Position numbers and translations under genes: made by a program
Assembly (NCBI GenBank): GCA_019744845.1
Contig: JAIETW010000001.1
Span: forward strand, 241,999-282,175
Source: Patescibacteria group bacterium
GTDB taxonomy: Bacteria; Patescibacteriota; Minisyncoccia; Phycocordibacterales; Phycocordibacteraceae
DNA length: 40,177 nt
Reading direction: 5' to 3'
The notes under the pieces: generated by a model
What the model saw: the letters and a program-made list of their open reading frames with translations, nothing else
The model's database searches: none
Told to the model about the DNA's origin: nothing
In this document: positions 8,198-16,936 of the stretch, piece after piece
Numbering within the stretch: the stretch's first letter is position 1
Layout: every line of letters begins with the position of its first letter

Positions 8198-9448
8198 ATG
8201 GACTACGACATTGCAAATCCTGATCTTTCGGCCGAAGGTGCCACGCGTCTTGCCTGGGCTGACAATGACATGCCCGTGCTCCGCGCAATTCGTGAACGCT
8301 TTGAGAAAGAACAACCATTCAAAGGAAAAAATCTTGCTGCCTGTCTCCATGTCACTGCGGAAACCGGAAACCTAATGCGCACCCTCAAAGCAGGAGGAGC
8401 GAATGTAGTTCTCTGTGCGTCCAACCCTCTTTCTACGCAAGATGACATTGCGGCCACCCTCGTAAAAGATCACGACATTCCTGTGTACGCAAAGAAAGGG
8501 GAAGATCGTGATACCTTCTTTGCCCATCTGAAGAAAGTGATCTCCTACAACCCACATCTCACCATGGATGATGGCGCGGATCTGGTTTCCACCATTCACA
8601 AAGAACATCCAGACCTCATTCCTTCTATTGTCGGCGGTACTGAAGAAACAACGACGGGCGTCATTCGCCTTCGTGCGATGGCAAAGAATGGTGCACTCAA
8701 GTTCCCCATCGTTGCAGTGAATGATGCAAAGACCAAGAATATGTTTGATAACCGCTATGGTACAGGCCAATCAACACTTGATGGCATTGTGCGCGCCACC
8801 GATGTACTTCTTGCAGGAAAAGTATTTGTCGTTGCGGGATATGGCTGGTGTGGTCGTGGTCTCGCACTTCGTGCACGCGGCATGGGTGCACAAGTAATCG
8901 TGACCGAAGTAGATGCAATCAAAGCGCTTGAAGCATCTATGGATGGCTTCCGTGTCGCAACCATGGAAGAGGCTTCTCCAATCGGTGATATTTTCTGTAC
9001 GGCAACCGGGAACATTCATGTCATCCGTCTTGAGCATTTGAAGCGTATGAAAGATGGTGCAATCGTTGCGAATACCGGACACTTTGATGTGGAGATAGAT
9101 GTGGCAGCACTCAAGAACGCGGCGACCTCAGTACGTGAGAACGTACGTCCTTCAGTAGATGAGTACATGCTTGGGAAGAATCGCATCAACCTTCTTGCTG
9201 AGGGTCGTCTCGTGAATCTTGCCGCTGCAGAAGGACATCCTGCCTCCGTGATGGACATGAGCTTTGCGACTCAGGCACTCTCTGCTGCGTGGATGGCAAC
9301 GCAGGCACTTACTCCTCAGGTATACGAAGTGCCAGAAGAAATAGAAGAGACCGTCGCCACTCTTAAGCTTTCTGCTATGGGTATTACCGTTGATACGCTT
9401 ACTCCTGAACAGCAGAAGTATCTCTCCGATTGGGAGAGTGGTACTTAG
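8198..9448 (+). CDS. ahcY: S-adenosyl-L-homocysteine hydrolase (adenosylhomocysteinase)
   Basis: A 416-residue cytoplasmic NAD-dependent enzyme that reversibly splits S-adenosylhomocysteine into adenosine and homocysteine, relieving product inhibition of methyltransferases. The substrate domain has [20 protein letters not shown] and [14 protein letters not shown] binding uses [12 protein letters not shown] (about residues 211-222). ATGNIHVI and [10 protein letters not shown] match the conserved second half, as does the C-terminal [22 protein letters not shown]. The length fits the shorter archaeal/Thermotoga-like form, without the ~40-residue insertion of the longer class. The gene starts 1 nt after the PfkB kinase. 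Its TAG stop overlaps the convergent tsaC stop by 4 nt. Confidence 0.95.
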   Translation: MDYDIANPDLSAEGATRLAWADNDMPVLRAIRERFEKEQPFKGKNLAACLHVTAETGNLMRTLKAGGANVVLCASNPLSTQDDIAATLVKDHDIPVYAKKGEDRDTFFAHLKKVISYNPHLTMDDGADLVSTIHKEHPDLIPSIVGGTEETTTGVIRLRAMAKNGALKFPIVAVNDAKTKNMFDNRYGTGQSTLDGIVRATDVLLAGKVFVVAGYGWCGRGLALRARGMGAQVIVTEVDAIKALEASMDGFRVATMEEASPIGDIFCTATGNIHVIRLEHLKRMKDGAIVANTGHFDVEIDVAALKNAATSVRENVRPSVDEYMLGKNRINLLAEGRLVNLAAAEGHPASVMDMSFATQALSAAWMATQALTPQVYEVPEEIEETVATLKLSAMGITVDTLTPEQQKYLSDWESGT

Positions 9449-10068
9449 TATCCAAGTTCTTCGCGTGGAATTGCTCCCTCACGCAAAATGCGTGGCGTAT
9501 CGCCGTGGGCAAACGATATCACCGTAGAGGACACTCCTCCTCCGCATTCACCTCCATCAATAATTACGGATACGTGTTCAATGTCAGGGCCAAAGTGTTC
9601 AATCATACTTTGGATGTCGCGCGGTGTAGGAATGCCCGCACGGTTCGCGCTCGTAGAAGTAATTGGTCCACCAAAGGCTGCACCAAGTGCACGTGAGAAC
9701 GTGTCACCAGGCACACGAATACCGACCGCATCATTCAAAAGCACTTCTTTCGGTGCATGCTCTGTCGCGGGGAGTACGAGGGTAAGTGCGCCTGGCAGAT
9801 GGCGCTCTGCGATGGCACGGGCCTCAGGAGAAAGTTCTCCATAGCGTTCTATGTGATCAATGGTGGGGACCAATATAGATACTGGCTTCTTCTGTTCACG
9901 GACCTTAAGTGTACGCAGACGCACAAGCGCGTCAGGATCAAGCGCGTTCACCCCGAAGCCGTAAATGGTATCGGTGGGATAGATGATTATCCCTCCCTGA
10001 GCAAGAGCTTCAGCCGCTGCCCGTGCAGCCTCTTCAAGGTTTTCGTCAGTTAAACGTATGATCTTCAT
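9445..10068 (-). CDS. tsaC: L-threonylcarbamoyladenylate synthase (Sua5/YciO/YrdC family)
   Basis: A 207-residue cytoplasmic enzyme that makes threonylcarbamoyl-AMP from Thr, bicarbonate and ATP, the first step of t6A37 tRNA modification. The YrdC fold shows [18 protein letters not shown] (about 25-42), then [13 protein letters not shown], the PGALTLVLP loop and the [11 protein letters not shown] motif. There is no C-terminal Sua5 domain, so it is the short TsaC form. The partner gene tsaD lies about 2.8 kb away on the other strand. The ATG at 10068 has TATTCA 6 nt upstream. The stop codon overlaps the convergent ahcY stop. Confidence 0.93.
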   Translation of the reverse strand: MKIIRLTDENLEEAARAAAEALAQGGIIIYPTDTIYGFGVNALDPDALVRLRTLKVREQKKPVSILVPTIDHIERYGELSPEARAIAERHLPGALTLVLPATEHAPKEVLLNDAVGIRVPGDTFSRALGAAFGGPITSTSANRAGIPTPRDIQSMIEHFGPDIEHVSVIIDGGECGGGVSSTVISFAHGDTPRILREGAIPREELGY

Positions 10069-10074
10069 ACGGTT

Positions 10075-10080
10075 TGAATA
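10075..10080 (-). promoter_or_regulatory. -10 box TATTCA for tsaC
   Basis: TATTCA is followed by 6 nt (aaccgt) and the ATG at 10068. It overlaps a TAGTAT alternative 3 nt further upstream. Confidence 0.4.
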
Positions 10081-10118
10081 CTATCTGAAAGTGCGATATT
10101 GTGCGAGGGCCGTAGCAT

Positions 10119-10194
10119 GCGCGGTTAGCTCAGTTGGTAGAGCATTCCCTTGACGTGGGAAGGGTCAGAGGTTCGAATCCTCTATCGCGCACCA
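10119..10194 (+). tRNA. tRNA-Val (anticodon GAC), CCA encoded
   Basis: A 76-nt cloverleaf. The acceptor arms gcgcggt and atcgcgc pair fully, with one G-U. The D-arm is tagctcagttggtagagca, the anticodon loop ttgacgt gives GAC, and the T-arm is cagaggttcgaatcctct. ACCA is encoded. Its 3' end lies 1 nt from the stop codon of the convergent ABC transporter gene. Confidence 0.95.
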
Positions 10195-10195
10195 A

Positions 10196-11968
10196 TCATT
10201 CCTCCAAGAAGCCGCCGGCCTGATGGTTCCAGAGGTCTGCGTAGACTCCCTTCTTTGCAATAAGATCGTCGTGCGTCCCGTCTTCAATAATCTTTCCTTG
10301 AGAGAAGATGATAAGACGATCCATGGCACGAAGTGTGGACAGACGATGAGCAACCGCAATCACCGTACGTCCTTCCATCAGATTGAGAAGTGCTTTCTGC
10401 ACAAGCACCTCGCTTTCACTATCAAGAGCACTGGTGGCCTCATCAAGAAGGAGGATTGGCGCGTTCTTGAGAAGTGCACGGGCAATCACAATGCGCTGGC
10501 GCTGGCCTCCGGAGAGCTTAATACCGCGCTCGCCTACCAATGATTCATAGCCTCCCGGGAGCTTTTCAATAAATTCATGTGCCTGTGCCTGTGTTGCAGC
10601 GGCAATTACTTCTTCGCGGGTGGCCTCCGGTCTACTGTAGGCAATATTTTCATGAATCGTGCGATGGAAAAGGGATGGCTCCTGTGGTACCACCGCAATC
10701 TTTTCGCGCAAACTTTCTTTGGTGACCTCTGCAATATTTTCGTCTCCAAGGAGAATGGCGCCGCCACTCAAGTCATAGTGACGAAGAAGAAGCTTCACGA
10801 GTGTGGTTTTTCCGGCACCACTTCTACCGACGAGACCGACGCGCTGCCCCGCAGGGATAGTGAAGGAGAGATTGTTAAACACCTCTGTTCCTTCATACTT
10901 AAACGACACCTTATCAAACGCAATGCTTGCCTCTGTAAGCGCAAGTGTGCTCGCGCCCTCCCGATCCGACACGGTGTGCGGGCGCACAATATCTGCAAGA
11001 CTCTCTGAAAGCTGACCCCATACCTCCGTAAAGTGATTGAACTGACTTCCGAGGAAGATAAAGCGTTCTTCAAGAAGCCATACCATCGCAAGCATAAGAA
11101 CGACATCTCCTGGCGTGAGTACCCCCTGTATGGCGAGATACACCGACGCAAACACAATTGCCGCCATGAAGAAGTTGATAATCACTCCGTTCCAGAGAAG
11201 AGTCCATTCACCAAACTGCCAGTTCTTCATACCGAGCTCGCGACGTTTCAAAAGGAAGGTCTTCAAGCGAATATCTTCAAAGTTACGCTTTGCAAATTCA
11301 TGCACCGAAAGAATATTGGTGAGAGAGTCTACGGTTGCACCATTCAACTCAGTTTCTGCATCCTGTGCAGCAATAGAAAGCGGAATACGCTTTTTTGAGT
11401 AGTAGTAGTTGTACGGAATGATAATGACAAAGAGACTGAGAAGAATGAAGCCGATGAGTGGGCTTGTGAGAAAGACCACAATAAAACTAGTAAGCACTGA
11501 GATCACGAACGAAAGGAGCTGCCAGAGGAACCCTTCCACCATGTCTCGTGCACCATCCCCCGCTTGTTTAATGCGGCTCAAGAGCGATCCTGCAAAACGA
11601 TCAGAGAAATATTGATAGCTGTGTCGTGAAAGGTGCGCAAAGAGTGCAGAGCGCGCCGTCGCACGTACACCCGTGGCCCATCGCATACCCGCAAACCCGC
11701 TTCCACGCCACAGCAGGTGACCAGTGAGTGCAATTACAAAATAGAGAGTCACTGCCCACACGAGTGGCATGTAAATACCATCATTTAGCATGAACGCACT
11801 GTCGGTAATGAGCTTATAGAGGTATGGAGCGACGCCATTGGTGATGGCCGCAAGCGTTACAAAGAAGGTCGCAAGGAGTGCCATCTTCCTATGAGGACGA
11901 GAGATGAAGAGAAAAAACGAAATTGGATTCAATTTCGTTGGGAGGTCATCACGCCACATAGATTTCAT
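10196..11968 (-). CDS. ABC transporter, fused permease and ATP-binding half-transporter
   Basis: A 590-residue half-transporter of the type I exporter kind, expected to work as a dimer in the cytoplasmic membrane. Residues about 30-330 hold the transmembrane domain with around six helices (ALLATFFVTLAAITNGVAPYL, YFVIALTGHLLW, SFIVVFLTSPLIGFILL). The nucleotide-binding domain follows: Walker A GRSGAGKTTLVKLL (about 381-394), Q-loop VVPQEPSLF, signature LSGGQRQRIVIARALL, Walker B ILLLDEATSALD and H-loop AVAHRLST. All catalytic residues are present. The substrate is unknown; lipids, peptides or drugs are all possible. The ATG at 11968 has TATACT 7 nt upstream, and the DHH phosphoesterase diverges from it across 44 bp. 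Confidence 0.93.
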   Translation of the reverse strand: MKSMWRDDLPTKLNPISFFLFISRPHRKMALLATFFVTLAAITNGVAPYLYKLITDSAFMLNDGIYMPLVWAVTLYFVIALTGHLLWRGSGFAGMRWATGVRATARSALFAHLSRHSYQYFSDRFAGSLLSRIKQAGDGARDMVEGFLWQLLSFVISVLTSFIVVFLTSPLIGFILLSLFVIIIPYNYYYSKKRIPLSIAAQDAETELNGATVDSLTNILSVHEFAKRNFEDIRLKTFLLKRRELGMKNWQFGEWTLLWNGVIINFFMAAIVFASVYLAIQGVLTPGDVVLMLAMVWLLEERFIFLGSQFNHFTEVWGQLSESLADIVRPHTVSDREGASTLALTEASIAFDKVSFKYEGTEVFNNLSFTIPAGQRVGLVGRSGAGKTTLVKLLLRHYDLSGGAILLGDENIAEVTKESLREKIAVVPQEPSLFHRTIHENIAYSRPEATREEVIAAATQAQAHEFIEKLPGGYESLVGERGIKLSGGQRQRIVIARALLKNAPILLLDEATSALDSESEVLVQKALLNLMEGRTVIAVAHRLSTLRAMDRLIIFSQGKIIEDGTHDDLIAKKGVYADLWNHQAGGFLEE

Positions 11969-11975
11969 GCTCTCT

Positions 11976-11981
11976 AGTATA
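11976..11981 (-). promoter_or_regulatory. -10 box TATACT for the ABC transporter
   Basis: TATACT is followed by 7 nt (agagagc) and the ATG at 11968, giving leaderless geometry. Confidence 0.55.
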
Positions 11982-11997
11982 CCGCGTCTAAATACGT

Positions 11998-12003
11998 TAT
12001 AAC
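11998..12003 (+). promoter_or_regulatory. -10 box TATAAC for the DHH phosphoesterase
   Basis: TATAAC lies 9 nt before the ATG at 12013, so any leader would be only 2-3 nt. Confidence 0.4.
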
Positions 12004-12012
12004 GGCCTATAT

Positions 12013-12861
12013 ATGGCTCGTACCGTAATCCTCTATCACGGTGACTGCCCCGATGGCTTCGGGGGTGCCTTTGCTGCCTGGAAGAAGTTTGGCGGTGCTG
12101 CAGAGTATGTGCCCGTAAAGCATGGGCGCCCTGTGCCGGATGGACTTGCAGATGCAGATCTGTACTTCATAGACTTCGTCTACAAGAAACCGGAGATGGA
12201 TCAGATTGCGAAAGAGGCAGCATCTCTCGTCGTGCTTGATCATCATGAAGGTGTGCGCGATGTAGTGGAATCTCTTCCACACCATATATATGATGCGAAT
12301 CGTTCAGGGGCGACTATTGCCTGGAGCTACTTCCATCCTCAAACCCCTGTCCCTACCCTGCTCTCGTATGTAGAGGACGGAGATCTCTATCGTTTTGTGC
12401 TTCCAGATGCCCGTGCACTCCTCTCCTATATATATACGGAGCCGTTCACCTTTGACTCCTGGGACACTATTGCCAGTGAGTTGGAGAACCCTGAGAAGCG
12501 AGCAGAGATGATTGCACGGGGAGAAATCTACCGTCGCCATTCTGATCTCATCATTGATGAGCTTGTAACTGACGCAAAGCTCGTGAAGTTTGAGGGCTAC
12601 ACCTGCTACTTCGCTCCTACCCTAAGTATCTTTGCATCTGATCTTGGAAATCGTCTTGCAAAGAAACGCGGACCCCTTGCCCTTGCCGTGCAAGCACGAC
12701 CCGACGGCCTTCGTGTCTCACTTCGTGGAGATGGTTCCGTAGATGTATCAAAGATTGCACAAAAGTATGGTGGCAATGGCCACCCGAACGCATCCGCATT
12801 CTCGCTTCCATGGGGCACTCCTATCCCTTGGGAAGAAGTCTATGAAGATCCTCGCAATTGA
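12013..12861 (+). CDS. DHH-family phosphoesterase
   Basis: A 282-residue member of the DHH/DHHA1 superfamily, which includes oligoribonucleases, cyclic dinucleotide phosphodiesterases and exopolyphosphatase-like enzymes. The metal-binding motifs are visible: HGDCPDGFGGAFA near residue 9, an Asp in FIDFVY (54), LDHHEG (75-80), and the DHHA1 substrate loop GGNGHPNAS (about 254-262). It is shorter than RecJ and lacks CBS or GAF domains. The preferred substrate (short RNA, pAp or a phosphorylated nucleotide) cannot be read from the sequence. It overlaps tsaD by 20 nt, so the two are co-transcribed. Confidence 0.88.
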   Translation: MARTVILYHGDCPDGFGGAFAAWKKFGGAAEYVPVKHGRPVPDGLADADLYFIDFVYKKPEMDQIAKEAASLVVLDHHEGVRDVVESLPHHIYDANRSGATIAWSYFHPQTPVPTLLSYVEDGDLYRFVLPDARALLSYIYTEPFTFDSWDTIASELENPEKRAEMIARGEIYRRHSDLIIDELVTDAKLVKFEGYTCYFAPTLSIFASDLGNRLAKKRGPLALAVQARPDGLRVSLRGDGSVDVSKIAQKYGGNGHPNASAFSLPWGTPIPWEEVYEDPRN

Positions 12862-13999
12862 AACAAGCTGCGACGAGACCGCCATCACCATACTTGAGGC
12901 GACAGGCGGAGAGGGTGATGCCACCTTTCGTATTCGCGGGAATGCACTGCTCTCACAAATAGATATTCATAAAGAGTACGGTGGTGTGTTTCCTGCACTT
13001 GCCAAGCGTGCGCATGCAATAAATCTCACCCCGCTCCTGACTGCCGCACTCAAAGATGCCGATATGCTTAACGAGGGATCAGTCTCTCTTTCTCCCGACG
13101 CCGCAACCTTTCTTGCTCGTGAGTATGAGCTCGCAGAAGAATTGAAGGCATTTCTGAGCGCCCACGCCACTCCTGATATAGACGTGATTGCAGTCACGTA
13201 TGGTCCTGGTCTTGAGCCCGCGCTCTGGGTAGGCGTGAACTTCGCGCAGGCACTCGCTCGTGCCTGGAACAAACCGCTTGTCCCTGTAGATCACATGGAA
13301 GGACACTTGCTCGCCTCTCTTGTAGAGGGTGATCTAAAAGAATTCACGTTGCGTGGCGTTGATCTTCCTGTGCTTTCACTTCTCGTCTCGGGAGGACACA
13401 CGGAACTGATACAGATGCCTTCATGGCTCTCCTACACACTCCTCGGTTCTACGCGCGATGACGCAGTAGGTGAAGCATTTGATAAGGTTGCGCGTATTCT
13501 TGGGCTTCCGTATCCAGGAGGACCAGAAGTATCAAAGCTTGCAGAACGTATGCGAGGCACACCCTCTACCGTGACGCTTCCACGCCCTATGATCACGTCT
13601 GATGATCTGGATTTCTCCTACAGCGGACTCAAAACTGCAGTGTTGTATATGGTGAAAGGTCGCGAGCTCTCAGAAGACGAGAAAGCAACGATTGCACGTG
13701 AGTTTGAAGACGCAGCAATAGACGTACTCTGGGCAAAGTCATCTCGTGCACTGCAAGAGAGTGGTGCAAAAACGCTTGCGGTTGGTGGAGGGGTATCTGC
13801 AAACACACACTTGCGACGCTTCTTTGCAGAAAAGATTGCACACGAGTATCCAGAGGTTACACTTCGTTTCCCTCCTACTGGCTTCACTGGAGACAATGCC
13901 ATCATGATCGGCGTGGCCGGATATTTCCGCGCCCTTCGGAAGGAGTTTGCGGAGCCAGGAACCGTTCGTGCCTCAGGGACCCTTGCCCTCCATCAATAG
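12842..13999 (+). CDS. tsaD: tRNA N6-adenosine threonylcarbamoyltransferase
   Basis: A 385-residue Kae1/Qri7-family protein that transfers the threonylcarbamoyl group onto A37 of ANN-decoding tRNAs. It opens MKILAIETSCDETA, has the metal-binding HMEGH (141-145), the ATP loops YGPGLEPALWVGV and LLVSGGHTELI, and LAVGGGVSANTHLRR near the end. It is about 40 residues longer than usual because of an acidic helical insertion after the YGGVFPALAKRAH motif (about residues 70-110). I start it at 12842, where family similarity begins; the ORF-track start at 12743 lies inside the DHH gene. TsaC is in this window. I see neither TsaB nor TsaE here. Confidence 0.95.
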   Translation: MKILAIETSCDETAITILEATGGEGDATFRIRGNALLSQIDIHKEYGGVFPALAKRAHAINLTPLLTAALKDADMLNEGSVSLSPDAATFLAREYELAEELKAFLSAHATPDIDVIAVTYGPGLEPALWVGVNFAQALARAWNKPLVPVDHMEGHLLASLVEGDLKEFTLRGVDLPVLSLLVSGGHTELIQMPSWLSYTLLGSTRDDAVGEAFDKVARILGLPYPGGPEVSKLAERMRGTPSTVTLPRPMITSDDLDFSYSGLKTAVLYMVKGRELSEDEKATIAREFEDAAIDVLWAKSSRALQESGAKTLAVGGGVSANTHLRRFFAEKIAHEYPEVTLRFPPTGFTGDNAIMIGVAGYFRALRKEFAEPGTVRASGTLALHQ

Positions 14000-14010
14000 G
14001 AGGTATCTGG

Positions 14011-14016
14011 TACACT
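14011..14016 (+). promoter_or_regulatory. -10 box TACACT upstream of valS
   Basis: TACACT lies 11 nt before the valS ATG, so a very short leader of about 4-5 nt is predicted. Confidence 0.35.
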
Positions 14017-14027
14017 TGGCTTCACAT

Positions 14028-16205
14028 ATGGACGAAAAGTTCAAAAAACCCTACGACCCGGCCGCTACAGAACCGCGTATCTATGCGGAATGGGAGAAGA
14101 GCGGGTACTTTAATCCCGACAACCTTCCTGGGGAACGCTCCGATACCTATACGATCATGATGCCGCCGCCAAATGCGACCGGCGTGCTTCACATGGGTCA
14201 TGCGCTTGGTCTCACGATTGAAGATATCCTCATTCGCTATAACCGCCTCCGCGGAAAGGCTACACTCTGGCTTCCAGGTACTGACCATGCCGCAATTGCG
14301 ACTCAGTCAAAGGTGGAGAAAGATATTCAGAAGACGGAAAAGAAAAATCGTCATGATCTTGGACGCGAAGAACTTCTTCGCAGGATTGGAGAGTTTGTAG
14401 AAGAAAGTCGCGCCACCATTCAAGGACAGGTACGTGTCATGGGTGCATCCTGTGACTGGTCACGAGAAGCATTCACGCTTGATATCGCACGTAATCGCGC
14501 CGTGAACGAACTCTTTAAGCGCATGTACACGGCGGGTCTCATTTACCGTGGACACCGCATTGTGAACTGGGATCCAAAAGGTCAGACCACTATTTCTGAT
14601 GATGAGATTGTGTATGAAGAACGTAAGGAGAAGTTTTACTATTTGAAGTACGGTCCGTTCACTATTGGCACGGCACGCCCTGAGACCAAGTTCGGTGATA
14701 AGTATGTGGTGATGCATCCAAATGATGCTCGGTACTCAGAATTCAAAGACGGGCAAAAGATTGATTTGGAATGGATCAATGGCCCTATCACTGCGACCGT
14801 CGTTAAGGACGAGGCAATTGATATGGAGTTTGGTACGGGAGTGATGACGATTACGCCATGGCATGACGTCACTGACTTTGAAATTGCCGAGCGCCACAAC
14901 CTTGATAAGGAACAGATCATAGATGAGCGCGGGAAGCTCCTCCCCGTTGCAGGTGAGTTTGCAGGTATAAAGATCACTGAGGCGCGCGAGAAGATCATTG
15001 AAAAGCTCCGTGTGAAAGGACTGGTAGAAAAGGAGGAGGACTACGTACATAACGTGGCAACTGCAGAGCGTACCGGAGGAATGGTTGAGCCACAGATCAA
15101 ACTCCAGTGGTTTATTGGAGTGAACCGCCCGTTCACGATAGATCACTCAGAGATTCCTGGAATTGAGGCGGGTAGCACCGTCACGCTTAAGGAAATTATG
15201 CGCGCATCCGTCGCAGACGGTGGTGTGCGCATTGTGCCCGATCACTTTAATAAGACGTACTTCCACTGGATAGATAACCTTCGTGACTGGTGTATCAGCC
15301 GCCAGATCTGGTACGGACATCGTGTGCCTGTATGGTATCGCGGCGAAGAGGTTGCAGTCGGAGAAGCACCGACTGGTGAAGGGTGGACGCAAGATGAGGA
15401 CACGCTTGATACGTGGTTCTCCTCTGGTGCGTGGACCTTTTCTACACTCGGATGGCCCGATATCACAGGCGACCTCCGCCGCTTCCATCCTACGAACGTA
15501 CTTGAGACTGGCTACGACATTCTTTTCTTCTGGATTGCCCGCATGATTCTCATGAGCGGGTTTGCGCTCGGGCAGGTTCCCTTCCGCGATGTATACCTCC
15601 ACGGCATCGTGCGTGACGCGCAGGGTCGCAAGTTCTCTAAATCTCTTGGAAACGGTATTGATCCTATTGATGTGGCACAGAAGTATGGTGCGGACGCCGC
15701 ACGCATGAGCCTTATCGTCGGTAACACCCCAGGAACTGATTTCCGTCTTTCGGAAGACAAGATTAAAGGCTACAAACACTTCGCAAATAAGCTCTGGAAC
15801 ATTGCACGCTTTGTGTTTGAAAACGGGAAGTTTGATGGAGATGTGTCTCACGGCACAATCACCGAGGCAGATACCACACTTCTTTCTGAGTTTGAAACCC
15901 TCGCCACAGAAGTGACGAAAGATATTGATGAATACCGCATCTACATGGCTGCTGAGAAGCTCTATCACTATATCTGGAGTCGTTTTGCCGCAGAGATTCT
16001 TGAAGAGAGTAAACTTCTCATCAAAGAGGGCGGGCCTGCTGCTGAATCTCGCCAGACCACATTGGTACATATCCTTGCGAACGTACTCATACTTCTCCAC
16101 CCATTTATGCCGTTTGTGACTGAGGAAATATGGCAGAGCATTCCCCCTCCCCCAGGCACCAAGAAGCGAGATCTTCTCATGGTTGCGTCTTGGCCGGTCA
16201 AATAG
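14028..16205 (+). CDS. valS: Valyl-tRNA synthetase, short form
   Basis: A 725-residue class Ia synthetase that charges tRNA-Val. The HIGH-type motif is PPPNATGVLHMGHAL (about residues 47-61), the CP1 editing domain lies in the middle (about 190-350), and the KMSKS-type loop is GRKFSKSLGN (about 533-542). DTWFSSGAWTFSTLGWP is typical of ValRS. The family usually runs 850-950 residues. Here the protein ends right after the anticodon-binding domain (EEIWQSIPPPPGTKKR...SWPVK), so the C-terminal coiled coil is missing and the editing domain looks reduced. I place the start at ATG 14028; the ORF-track start lies within tsaD. Confidence 0.95.
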   Translation: MDEKFKKPYDPAATEPRIYAEWEKSGYFNPDNLPGERSDTYTIMMPPPNATGVLHMGHALGLTIEDILIRYNRLRGKATLWLPGTDHAAIATQSKVEKDIQKTEKKNRHDLGREELLRRIGEFVEESRATIQGQVRVMGASCDWSREAFTLDIARNRAVNELFKRMYTAGLIYRGHRIVNWDPKGQTTISDDEIVYEERKEKFYYLKYGPFTIGTARPETKFGDKYVVMHPNDARYSEFKDGQKIDLEWINGPITATVVKDEAIDMEFGTGVMTITPWHDVTDFEIAERHNLDKEQIIDERGKLLPVAGEFAGIKITEAREKIIEKLRVKGLVEKEEDYVHNVATAERTGGMVEPQIKLQWFIGVNRPFTIDHSEIPGIEAGSTVTLKEIMRASVADGGVRIVPDHFNKTYFHWIDNLRDWCISRQIWYGHRVPVWYRGEEVAVGEAPTGEGWTQDEDTLDTWFSSGAWTFSTLGWPDITGDLRRFHPTNVLETGYDILFFWIARMILMSGFALGQVPFRDVYLHGIVRDAQGRKFSKSLGNGIDPIDVAQKYGADAARMSLIVGNTPGTDFRLSEDKIKGYKHFANKLWNIARFVFENGKFDGDVSHGTITEADTTLLSEFETLATEVTKDIDEYRIYMAAEKLYHYIWSRFAAEILEESKLLIKEGGPAAESRQTTLVHILANVLILLHPFMPFVTEEIWQSIPPPPGTKKRDLLMVASWPVK

Positions 16206-16210
16206 CCTGC

Positions 16211-16216
16211 TAGAAT
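16211..16216 (+). promoter_or_regulatory. Extended -10 box TGC-TAGAAT for prsW
   Basis: TGCTAGAAT is followed by 6 nt (ggtctc) and the ATG at 16223. It starts 3 nt after the valS stop codon. Confidence 0.6.
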
Positions 16217-16222
16217 GGTCTC

Positions 16223-16936
16223 ATGCCTGCGGGAGAGACCATTGCGTACGCACTTATTGGTGGAGTTCTGCCCGCCCTGGTGTGGCTTGACTTCCTTCTT
16301 CAGGAAGATCGTCGTTGTCCTGAACCACGCTGGCTGGTCGCAGTCGCCTTTATCGTCGGTATGGTCTGTGTGCCGCTTGTCATTCCGCTAGAACACATTG
16401 CCTACGAGCGCCTTCCTGAAGGTCTTCCTACCATCATTGCGTGGTCAATGATTGAGGAGACGATGAAGTATCTGCTTGCGGCAATCTTCGTGCTTTCCCA
16501 TGCCGCAGCTCGCCAATCCACGCACATTGTGACCTCCATGATCACGGTTGCGCTCGGATTTGCCGCCGCAGAAAACGCCTTCTTCCTCATTGATCCTATT
16601 TCTCAGGGTCAGTTTATTGATGGTCTCGTTACTGGAAACCTTCGCTTCGTTGGTGCCACTCTTCTTCATGTGGTGGCATCATCTGCGATTGGATTTGCAC
16701 TTGCATTCTCTTTGAATTCAAGTCGCCGAGTACGTATGGCGGCCGCATCGTTCGGACTTATCCTTGCAATCGCATTGCATGCGCTATTTAACTACTTTAT
16801 TATTCAAGAAGATGGCTCTCACACGCTCCTCGCGTTCTTTACGGTGTGGACCGGAGCAGTCGTCTTCTTTGCCGCGTTTGAAGTCTTAAAATATTTCAGA
16901 TACCGTAACTTACCAGCGAATACTTGCGAAACATGA
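16223..16936 (+). CDS. PrsW-family intramembrane metalloprotease
   Basis: A 237-residue polytopic membrane protein with about seven hydrophobic segments. The peptidase M82 motifs fall in order: MIEETMKYL (EExxK, about 76-84), GFAAAENAFF (about 111-120), a His in LLHVVASSAIG, and IALHALFNYF. These residues are expected to bind the catalytic metal inside the membrane. Characterised PrsW cleaves an anti-sigma factor in Bacillus; no anti-sigma gene is visible here, so the substrate is unknown. Its stop overlaps the hsp20 start in an ATGA, which suggests translational coupling and perhaps a shared role in envelope or protein stress. Confidence 0.88.
   Translation: MPAGETIAYALIGGVLPALVWLDFLLQEDRRCPEPRWLVAVAFIVGMVCVPLVIPLEHIAYERLPEGLPTIIAWSMIEETMKYLLAAIFVLSHAAARQSTHIVTSMITVALGFAAAENAFFLIDPISQGQFIDGLVTGNLRFVGATLLHVVASSAIGFALAFSLNSSRRVRMAAASFGLILAIALHALFNYFIIQEDGSHTLLAFFTVWTGAVVFFAAFEVLKYFRYRNLPANTCET

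Noticed and set aside
15147-16100. 317-residue minus-strand ORF
   Set aside because: It lies wholly inside valS in the opposite frame; the valS reading is unambiguous.
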